NCBI GenBank assembly: GCA_010094045.1
Contig: ML986592.1
Location: forward strand, 371,357-435,356
From: Lojkania enalia
Lineage: Eukaryota > Ascomycota > Dothideomycetes > Pleosporales
Direction: 5' to 3'
DNA length: 64,000 bases
Of this stretch, positions 55,177-64,000 are shown in pieces. Below the pieces are notes generated by a model. That model was not told the DNA's origin, did not search any database, and saw only the letters and a program-made list of their open reading frames with translations. The position numbers and the translations under genes are program-made. Each line of letters opens with the position of its first letter. Within the stretch, counting starts at the first letter, position 1.

Positions 55177-57032
55177 AAGTAGTTTATAAGCGTGCCGTCA
55201 GTACAAGCGTGCCGTCAACCCCACCAACTTTCTACAACGCGCGATAAGCAAACTACAATACCTCAACCAACTACAATTTAATTACCCTATAACGAAGGAG
55301 ATATCTTTCTTACTATATTAGCTATTAATAAAAATCAGATTCAGAGCGAAAATCGCGCTGCTATAATATTCAACGTTCCTCGATCAACACTACGTAACTG
55401 ATGCGTCGGAATCGCTGTATAACGCGATTATAAGCCCAAATTAAAAAAGCTTACTAAACTAGAAGAGGAGGTAATTATAAGGTATATACTTAACCTAGAT
55501 TTGCAAGGGTTTACGCCTATACTAGATACTATATAAGATATAGCGGATAAGCTGCTCGCTGAGCGTAGTACAGGCTAGATTAGCTAGTAGTAGCCTAGGA
55601 ACTTTATTAAGCAAATAAATAGCCTTATTATATAATTTAGTCGAGCCTATAATTAACAACAAGCTCTTTATAAGAGCCCTAAAGCTATAAGTACCTAGTT
55701 TAAGCTTATAGCGCGTATAAAAGCTACCTATAGTATCTATAATAAAAATACTTTCAACTTTAACAAGACTAGCTTTCTAATAAGTAAGATATCTTCTTAG
55801 CTAGTTATTATAGGCTTAGAGAGATATAGCTAGCTAAAAGCAATCTAGCTAGATAATTATAAGTAGGTAATAGTAATATATAGAATTAATACTATTAGAT
55901 ATATAATTCTACCCTTTATTATTTTTACTTACTAGTATTACCTCTCTACCTAATATAAGAGTAATAATATACTAGGTAATTAAGCTATTAGTTTTAGTAA
56001 TAATAGTTAGACTATAAATAAACCTAGTATTACTTAGCTATAGTACTTTATTAAGTATATAGTAGAGTATAGGATAGGCGTATACTAACTACTTATACTT
56101 AATAGTTATAAGAGTTATAACTTGCTTAAATTTTAAGAAATATATAAAGAGAATAATATATATATTCTTTATATACTATTATACTTATTATATCTTCTAT
56201 AACTACTAGACGTTAACTACTTTTTACTATTAAAGTAGGCGTATAGGTATTAGATTAATAGTCTAATACGCGACTATATTAACTATATTATTAAGTTTAA
56301 ATTTCTACTAGTATTTTATACTACCTATAATTAATTAATTATAATAAGGAGAATATTCGCGTAAGCTTTTAAAGCGCTAGACCTAGTTCTATATAATTTA
56401 GAAGTAGTAATATTAAAGCTTAATATAAAGCTTTATACGCTGTTATTAGTAGCTCTACTAAAAGCTATATAAGAAGCTAAAATACTAAGTAATTAGTATA
56501 AAGTAGAAGCTTAATTAATATTAATTTATAATCAGATTCGCGTATATAAAAGCTTGTTACTAGCTTCTATTATTAAGAGGCTTAACTAACTAGAGAAGGG
56601 CTCTTTAAAAGCGATGTATTAGATAGCGCTAATATATAAGCGGATCTTAAGCCTTAAAAGAGTAAATAAGGCTATAATAGTATATAAATAGTATAAAAAG
56701 AAGTAGATCTAGGAATAAAATACTCTATTAAAAGTAGAAGAAGAGAATATTCTTGCTTAAAAGGCTGTTAAGTAGCAACTAGAAGGAGAAATATATTAAA
56801 GTAAGACGCGATTAGGTGTAAGCTAATAGGCTACAGTATATTACACGCGCTGTAAGAAGCCTAGGTATAATTTACGTACGTGTAAGAAGGCTTCTATTAA
56901 TACTACTTAATTTATTATAGCTATTCTATTAATATATTTCTAATATATTAATAAACTGTATAGCTTTTTAGGTGTAGAAAGTTAGTAGGGTTAATAGTAC
57001 GCTTATACTAATAGTACGCTTATAAACTACGT
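55177..57032 (+). mobile_element. RIP-mutated pogo/Fot1-type DNA transposon
   Basis: 1856 bp between TA duplications (55175-55176, 57033-57034). TIRs 55177-55235 and 56974-57032 (59 bp) match except at sites differing by C/T or G/A, plus one A/C. Each TIR has two tandem 17-bp units: in the left arm AAGCGTGCCGTCAGTAC (55188-55204) and AAGCGTGCCGTCAACCC (55205-55221). A transposase can still be read on plus (about 55306-56900), with dozens of TAG/TAA stops: YNEGDIFLTILAINKNQIQS at the N-terminus, KLTKLEEEVIIRYILNLDLQ, and a zinc-knuckle remnant near 56840. Dead element. Confidence 0.9.
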
Positions 57033-57034
57033 TA

Positions 57035-57318
57035 GATTAGTATTTTATCTAGTAGATATCTTCGGTTATATAAGTAGGGTTATTAATAATATAATAATAG
57101 AAACAATATAATTATTAGTTTTTTATTAGTATTTTATCTTATTAATCGTATATTATCGTTTATTATATTCTTTACTATAGACGGTTAGACTCGCTACCTA
57201 TAAACTCTTTTAATAGTTTATATCTATATAAATACTATAATTTTATTAGTTATTATATAATTATATTTTTAAATTTACTATATTATATCTAATTAATTAG
57301 TTTATAATATAAATATAG
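57035..57318. other. AT-rich spacer between transposons
   Basis: 284 bp of very AT-rich sequence between two elements. ATTAGTATTTTATCT occurs at about 57036 and again near 57128, a short direct repeat. No coding content. Confidence 0.4.
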
Positions 57319-57320
57319 TA

Positions 57321-59965
57321 ATATATTCTACTATTAAAGTAACTAAACTATTAAAGTAGCTACTTTTTCTTAGTATTATAAATACTATATACGAACTATA
57401 ATAAATCTATAATATAACCTTCTATTAATTTAATAAAAAGATAGAATTAAGCTTACCTTATAAGCGTATAAATTAGGCTAATTTAGGAGCATATAACGTG
57501 CTGCTATAGCTTTTAATATATAATATTAATAACTCTCTACTCAACTTTATAGAATTGTATTTCGCTCTTATATATAACTAAATTACTAGAAGCTTATAGT
57601 ATTCGAAGAATAAATAATCGTATAATATATTCTTAACCTTAATTTATAAGGATTTACGCCCCAGCTATATAAAGTAGTAGATATAGTAGATAAACTATTA
57701 GGCGTATATAGTAGAATATCTATAGAAAAGAATTAGTTTAAGCGATTTATAGCGTATATAAATAAACTTAAAACAGCCTTTAATTAAGTAAAGAATTGCT
57801 AAAGAATAAAATAAGAGAATTTAAAGGTTATTAATATATAGTTTAAGCTTAACGTATTCTACTATTAAAGCAGCTAAACTATTAAAGCGGCTACTTTTTC
57901 TTAGCGCAACGAATACTATATATAAAAAGTTAATTTACTTAATACTAATAAGAGATTCTATATATAATATACTTTTATCTAATTTAGAATTTTCCCTACT
58001 ATCCTTTTAGTACGTACGAGCGTTATATCTAGTCTTACTACAGTTACTATAGTAGTATTAAGCTGGTTAAGCCCTTTCTTAAGTATCAGTACTATAAGTC
58101 TTCTTAAAGAGCTAAGAGTTTATAGATACTTTAATAGCTATATATAAAGATCCCTCGCTATATAATACTATACTATTATACTAAATATACTTTCTTTTAT
58201 ACGTTTTACGCTTAGTTACTTCTTCTAATTACCTTTTAAGCTTAGAGTTGTAAGTTTAAAGAAGTATATTCTAATATAGTATTAACTTAGCACCTTTTAT
58301 AAGCTATAAGAATCCTTCTTACACCTCTTTTAGTAATCGTATAAAGGACTTTCGTACAAGTATTAATTGTAACCCAAATTTATATATATTACTTAGAGTT
58401 TTAGACTACTAGAAGTCTTCTTATAGAAGTAGTTCTAGTAGAGTACATAATTATATATTAAAGCAATCTAATACAACCTACACATTTAAAGGAACAATTC
58501 CTATTACTTTAAAGGCCTTTTAATAGTTCTTATATATAAATATATTAAAAAACGCGTTTTTAAAGGCTGGAAGAAAGCCTTCTTTATTAATATAGTAGAC
58601 GTATTAGTACGCTAAGTTTTATACGCGCTGTAAGTACTTCAGTTTTAATAGTAAGAAGTAAACTATATTAAGAGGCTAAAGTATATATAATAAATAAGAA
58701 GGTATATAAAGCGTTAGAATCTTTTATATAAGGTAGTAATCTTTAAATTCCTAGTTAAGGTAGCTTTTATAGCTGTCTAAAATAAGTAGCCTATATAATC
58801 CTATCTAATATATCTTTATATACTTATGAAAGTACTTTAGCTATTTAAAACTAAACGTATTATTTATCTAGCTATTCTTAGAGACTAAAATTTTCTAATT
58901 ATATATTATACCTGCTTCTTTATACTATATAGAAATATAGACACATCTTTTATAAATAATAAATAGTAGGGTCGCGTACGTAGTAGTATAAATACTCTAA
59001 ATAACTATAACTTACTTATAATCGTCTAGCTATATAAGAGTAGATCTTATACGATATTCTAAATCTATTATAACCTTTATAGTACTAATAATACCTATCT
59101 AAAAGCCTGTCTTATTAAAGTTGTAGATATTATTATTATATATATTATATTTCGCAATTATATCCTATATAAACTTAAACTATATATTAATAACCTCTAG
59201 ATTCTCTTATTTTATTCTTTAACAATCCTTTACTTAATTAAAAGCTGTTTTAAGCTTATTTATACGCGCTATAAATTGTTTAGACTAATTCTTTTCTATA
59301 AATATTCTACTATATACGCTTAATAGTTTATCTATTATATCTGCTACTTTATATAGCTAGGGTATAAATCCTCGCGAATTAAGGTTAAGAATATATTATA
59401 CGATTGTTTATTCTTTGGTTACTATAAACTTCTAGTAATTTAGTTATATATAAGAACGAAATATAATTCTATAAAGTCGAGTAAAGAGTTGTTAATATTA
59501 TATATTAAAAGCTATAGTAGCGCGTCGTATACTCTTAAACTAGCCTAATTTATACGCCTATAAGGTAAGCTTAACTCTACCTTCTTGTTAAATTAATAGA
59601 AGGTCGTATTGTAGATTTATTATAGTTCGTACGTAGTATTTATAATGCTAAGAAAAAGTGGCCGCTTTAATAGTTTAGCCGCTTTAATAGTAGAATACGT
59701 TATATAGAATACAATTGTAAAATATAATATATATAATAATAATATCTACAACTTTAATAAAATAGACTTTTAGATAGATATTATTAGTATTATAAAGGTT
59801 ATTATAGGTTTAGAATATTATATAAAGTCTACTCTTATATAGCTAGACGATTATAAGTAGGTTATAGTTATTTAGAGTATTTATACTACTACGTATACGA
59901 CCCTACTATTTATTATCTATAAAAGACGCGTCTATATCTCTATATAGTATAAATAAGTAGGTATA
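57321..59965 (+). mobile_element. Second pogo-type element (copy A), split by two insertions
   Basis: Copy A begins at 57321 after TA and runs to 57851. It resumes at 59701 and ends where the Gypsy element starts (59966). Its first part is the 5' half of a transposase gene in plus orientation. Its second part (YNFNKTGF-like, 59740-59940) matches the interior of copy B read on the opposite strand, so the two parts are consecutive pieces of one element interrupted by copy B. TIR: TATATTCT then ACTATTAAAGTAACTAA and ACTATTAAAGTAGCTAC, again two 17-bp iterons. Heavily RIP-mutated; its distal end lies beyond the window. Confidence 0.8.
57852..59700 (-). mobile_element. Third pogo-type element (copy B), complete, nested in copy A
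   Basis: 1849 bp between TA duplications (57850-57851, 59701-59702). Both ends start ACGTATTCT and carry two 17-bp iterons of the ACTATTAAAGCGGC type (57861-57894; mirrored at 59658-59691). The transposase is on the minus strand with many nonsense codons. The catalytic block can be read as YNFNKTGF, where the family has YNFDETGF, so the first DDE Asp has changed to Asn, a G-to-A RIP outcome. Same family as copy A, opposite orientation. Confidence 0.85.
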
Positions 59966-62900
59966 TGTTATAGGTATCCTTATAGGAACCCCCGTACTAG
60001 ACCTAATTAAGATCTAGAACTCTATATAGCTAGAAGAATAAAGCTAGTATAAAGCACGTAACGCGCTTAGTAGCTTAGTTAACTAAGCAACTAAGTACAC
60101 TTAGTAGCTTAGTTAACTAAGTAACTGAGTAAGAAAATAATAAGGGGACTAAATTGTATTTAACAACCTTACGACTCTAATCTTTATAACCCTTTATAGT
60201 CAATTTAAATATCCTTTACACATTCTACTTACGTACTTCTATTATAAGCCTATAAGAATAATATACTTTATAGCACGTAATTACTCTTAGTTATTACCCC
60301 GCCCTGTACCCGGCCTATTAGAAGGGCTGTTATACTTTAACTACCCTCGTAAGGCTAGAAGAAGTAAGACTAGTTAGACTACTCTAGTTATAAGGAAAGA
60401 GATACCTTTAGTAAGTAACGTAGGAAACTCACGCAAGTAGAATGTCGGGATTAGCTAGTAAAGCCACCTCTTCGGAGGCAGATATAACAACTATATTTAT
60501 AAGAATGTAGAACGAATTAGCATAATAATAGGAACAGCTAGTTCTAGCAGATAAATAGATAAGAAGCTTAAAGGAGACTTAGGATAGCCTTCTTAAAAGC
60601 TTTAAAGGAATATAAGGAATAGTTAATAGTAAATAAAGAATAGAACTTACGGGAATTATCTAAAAACTCGAACAAGTTAAAAGAGTATTACTAATAATAT
60701 ATTACTAACAATAAATTAAACTAGTACTACTCGATAAATTTAATAGAACTAAGTCTAAGCTTAAAGAATTCCTAATAGTAGTAAGAATCTATATTAACGC
60801 CAACCTCGATATTATCTAATATAAGAACGAGAAAGTACTATTTATAGGAGTATACTTAATAGGTAAACCACTCGACTAGTTCTAGTCCTTCCTAATAGAT
60901 TTTAAGAACTATATAGAGGAATACTAGAAGAGCGAAACTAAGGTAATATTTATAAGCCTAGTATACTTCTAATAGAAACTCGAACTAGCGTTTAGAGATA
61001 TCGACGAAGTACGAGTAGTAGAAGATAGATTCTACAACCTAGTTTAACTAGGATCTGTTACCTTATATATATTAAGCTTTTAACAGCTCTCGAATAAAGT
61101 TGTCTAGAACGACTATAGTATAATAGTAAAGTTCTATAAAGGATTGAAAATAGAAATAAAAAGAGTAATAATGTATATAGAGTAACCGCAGGACCTAGTG
61201 TTATACTTCTAACTAGCGAAGAGAATTAATAACAAACTATACTAGTTTAAAAATAAGAAAAGATAAGCATACTACTAAAGGGTATACTTTTTAGTAAAGG
61301 CTGCTGACGCGGGCGGACTTATAGATCTGAGTACTACTAGGGAAAAGAAGTTTAAACTATAGGCGACTTAAGAAAAGAAGATTTAGAAAAAAGATATTAA
61401 GTATTATAATTGTTAAAAACTAGAATATATAGTAAAGGAATGTCGAAGTAAAAAGAAAGAAAAGAAAAACCGGCCTATAAAAGATAAACCGTAGGAAGCA
61501 GGTAAAGAAAAACTAGCTATAACTATAGAATATAGAACCTTATATTAGTCCTTCTATAACGAAGACGAGTATTAAATATACCGGCAACTTAAAGAAGCTA
61601 TAGGATATTAGCTTTAAAAGAAAATATAACTTACAGTAATATAGAAATATATAAAAAGATAGTTAGAAGAAGTTTAGGAAATATTAGATAAGGATAAAGA
61701 AATAAACACCCCGTTACAAATAGAAGAAGCTATTACTAGAGTACTAATACCTAAACTAGTACCTAGAGTATATTCTATATACCGACGAGGAATAATTAAG
61801 TATAAATAGGGAACCCCGGCCCCTATAGCTACCCTATAAGAAGAACTACCTATAAGGTTCTATAATAAAAATAGACTAGGATAAGATATTATCGACGTTT
61901 ACGAAGAATAGTAAAATACCTACCCTAGGGAAATCCGCTTCTCACACTTCTAAAAATAGATAGAAACTACGAAGGTAGCAGAAAGGCACCTTAATATAAT
62001 AGACTGGGATAAGGCTGCGTATACAGTACGGAAAGTAGTAGCCTTCTTACGAAGTAAAGTACTAGTAAAATACTAGGTACTAAAAGCATTACGATATAAA
62101 TAAGAATAGGACTACTAAGTTAGAGAAGACGATAACTCTCGTATAAACTAATACCATCTAGTATATTTTAAGATAGTATAGATATCGTGCATTAAACAAC
62201 AGTATAAGGCCTACTAAGGAAGAAAGGAAAGTATAGGTATATAGCTAAGACGACTAAACAAAGACAAAGTACTAGGAAACCCTATAAAGTAAGAAGCTAT
62301 AATAGGATGGGAAGTTACTAAATAAACCTAAAACTATATAGTACTTAAACCTAGACTTCTATTATTTAAAGTATATATTAGAGGAAGACTATAGTATAAA
62401 TATCTAGAACAGAAATACCTGAAATATATATCTATAAAAGAAGTAATAGCCTACTAGCCTAAAATAACTTAGTTGTATAGAAATATAGGAGAATACTACC
62501 TTATAATACCCGGATGGTACTATAGCTATAAAGTATATATACTCATTAATAGTAGAGTAATAAAAAATTTTATAGCTAGTAACTATATTACTAGAAAAGG
62601 AATACCTATAATATAACTAGAACAACCTTATATAATTTAAACTATAGAAGAGAAAGATTTCTAGAAGAAAATTATATATACTATAGAACTAGGAGAGTTT
62701 AAAATTCTAGGAACAACCTAATAAGGATAAATATTCTAAATTATAGAAATTACTAACTATAATATTATCCTAGAAATCTTATAGTTAAGAAAAGAAAACT
62801 TTTAGATAAATTAGTAAACAGGACAAATTATTCTTAAAAACTCTAGCTAACTAATTAAGAAACAACTTGCTGTAATAGTAAAAGAAGTAGTAAAAGAATT

Positions 62901-64000
62901 ATTCCTAATAGGAAACGTATTATATAGTATACCTAAGGAATACTAACGTTTAATAAAATAGCTCTAAGAACTACTATAATACCTACCTAAATATAGAGAA
63001 TATAATTATAAAATTAAACTACAACTAGAAAAAGAACCTGAATATAGACTAATATATAGCCTAATACTAAGAGAAATAGAGGCTCTAGAATAGTATATAG
63101 ATAAATACCTAAAGAAAGGAATAATTAGAGAATTAAACTTACTAGTAGCATACCCTATACTCTTTATAAATAAGAAAGGAACAACTAACCTACGAATATA
63201 TGTTAATTATTATACCCTTAACAATATTATAATTAAGGATTAATATCCTCTACTACTTATTCGTGATTTAAGAAACTAATTAAGAGAAGCTACTATCTTT
63301 ATAAAATTAGACATCTAGAACGCGTACTATTAAATCTGTATTAAAGAAGGAGACGAATAGAAGATAGTATTTAGAATAAAAAGGGGACTCTTTAAATATC
63401 TAGTTATGCTATTTAGACTTACTAATATACTAGCCACCTTCTAAAAACAAATTAATAAGGTATTAAGACCCTACCTTAGATAATTCTATATAGTATATTT
63501 AGACGACGTCCTCGTATATTTAAAAATAAAATAGGAATATAAAGAATATATCAAATAAGTACTATATATATTATAAGTAGTAAAACTATACCTTAAAGTA
63601 AGAAAATATAAATTCTATACTATAAGAATAGACTACTTAGGATTTATTATCGAACTAGAATAACTATAAATAGACCTAAATAAATTAGTAGTAATTAGAG
63701 ACTAGCTAACTTTAAAGTTAGTTAAAAATATCTAATCCTTTATAGGATTTTATAACTTCTATTAAACCTTTATTAATAATTAGAGTAATATAACTACACC
63801 TCTAACTTAACTATTAAAGAAAGATGTTACCTTTATATAGGGAAACGAATAAGAAAAAGCCTTCCAAGAAGTTAAGAAATAATTTTAGCAAGAACCGGTA
63901 CTAAAACTCTATAACCTAGAAAAGAAAGCTCTTATAAAAACCAACGTATTAGGAACGAGAATAGCTAGAATCCTTATATAAATCTATAATAAGAAATAAT
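59966..64000 (+). mobile_element. RIP-mutated Ty3/Gypsy LTR retrotransposon, cut by window edge
   Basis: Begins TGTTATAGG at 59966, the TG start expected of a 5' LTR, directly inside copy A. The LTR end is not certain (about 60.4 kb). Gag-pol is readable on plus in one main frame through stops: a zinc-knuckle remnant (YYNC..KLEYIVKECRSKKK, about 61405-61455), a protease-like stretch near 62530, then reverse transcriptase from about 63000: ELNLLVAYPILFINKKGTT, LRIYVNYYTLNNIIIKD, KRGLFKYLVMLFRLTNILAT and IVYLDDVLVY (catalytic Asp pair, about 63496). RNase H begins near 63830. Integrase and 3' LTR lie beyond 64000. TAG in place of CAG or TGG dominates. Not functional. Confidence 0.88.
60066..60133. 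repeat. 34-bp tandem duplication with internal palindromes in the presumed LTR
   Basis: Units 60066-60099 and 60100-60133 differ at four positions. Each contains the perfect 14-bp palindrome CTTAGTTAACTAAG (60074-60087, 60108-60121). Such repeats in LTRs often carry promoter or regulatory sites; this is inference. Confidence 0.7.

Noticed and set aside
55300..64000. Origin, centromere or structural role for the AT-rich block
   Set aside because: Its composition is explained by RIP of recognisable transposons; no satellite arrays are present.

Overview
The window is nuclear DNA of a filamentous ascomycete (Pezizomycotina). Genes have short 46-120 bp introns with GT..AG borders and CTAAC/CTGAC-like branch sites. 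Fungus-specific families are present (HET-domain, PTH11/SAT4-type membrane protein, fungal glucoamylase with CBM20). The right-hand 9 kb is an AT-rich block in which recognisable transposon proteins are riddled with TAG/TAA stops produced by C-to-T and G-to-A changes, the mark of repeat-induced point mutation (RIP). I cannot place the species more finely.

Layout. 1-15 kb is a conserved housekeeping block: 5' end of a FAD-dependent monooxygenase (cut by the window edge), alanine aminotransferase, proteasome lid subunit Rpn7, mRNA cap methyltransferase Abd1, peroxin Pex11, a rhodopsin-domain (SAT4/PTH11-like) integral membrane protein, and a Git1-like MFS transporter. 15-18.8 kb has two poorly characterised genes, an F-box-like protein and a single-span membrane protein. 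18.8-27 kb is an accessory, partly degraded stretch: old AT-rich relic sequence, a HET pseudogene, one intact HET gene, an internally deleted pogo/Fot1-type DNA transposon with perfect 45-bp terminal inverted repeats (TIRs), and a second broken HET fragment. 27-51 kb is gene-bearing: a DUF6919-like protein, a RING-plus-chromodomain protein, a secreted glucoamylase (GH15+CBM20) with a probable GC-AG intron, two DUF2235 hydrolases, Mediator Med7, a zinc-type MDR oxidoreductase, a PhoD-type alkaline phosphatase, a decayed MDR oxidoreductase, a GPI-type surface protein, a small two-exon membrane protein and a pectin methylesterase. 52-54.8 kb carries a member of a fungal family of unknown function broken by frameshifts. 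55.2-64 kb is nested RIP-mutated transposons: one pogo-type element, a second pogo-type element interrupted by a third, and a Ty3/Gypsy retrotransposon inserted into the second and running off the window.

How it fits together. Glucoamylase, pectin methylesterase, the secreted phosphatase and the transporter suggest a polymer-degrading, nutrient-scavenging saprotroph or plant-associated lifestyle. The HET genes and fragments mark a self/non-self recognition (allorecognition) locus that has been reshaped by transposition and mutation.

The most unusual signal is in the DNA transposons. Three pogo-type families that share almost no TIR sequence all carry two head-to-tail 17-bp iterons just inside an ACGTA terminus, in each TIR. 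CENP-B, a domesticated pogo-type protein, also recognises a 17-bp box. Exon boundaries given below were chosen by eye from splice signals, reading frame and family expectation; none was checked with transcripts or searches.
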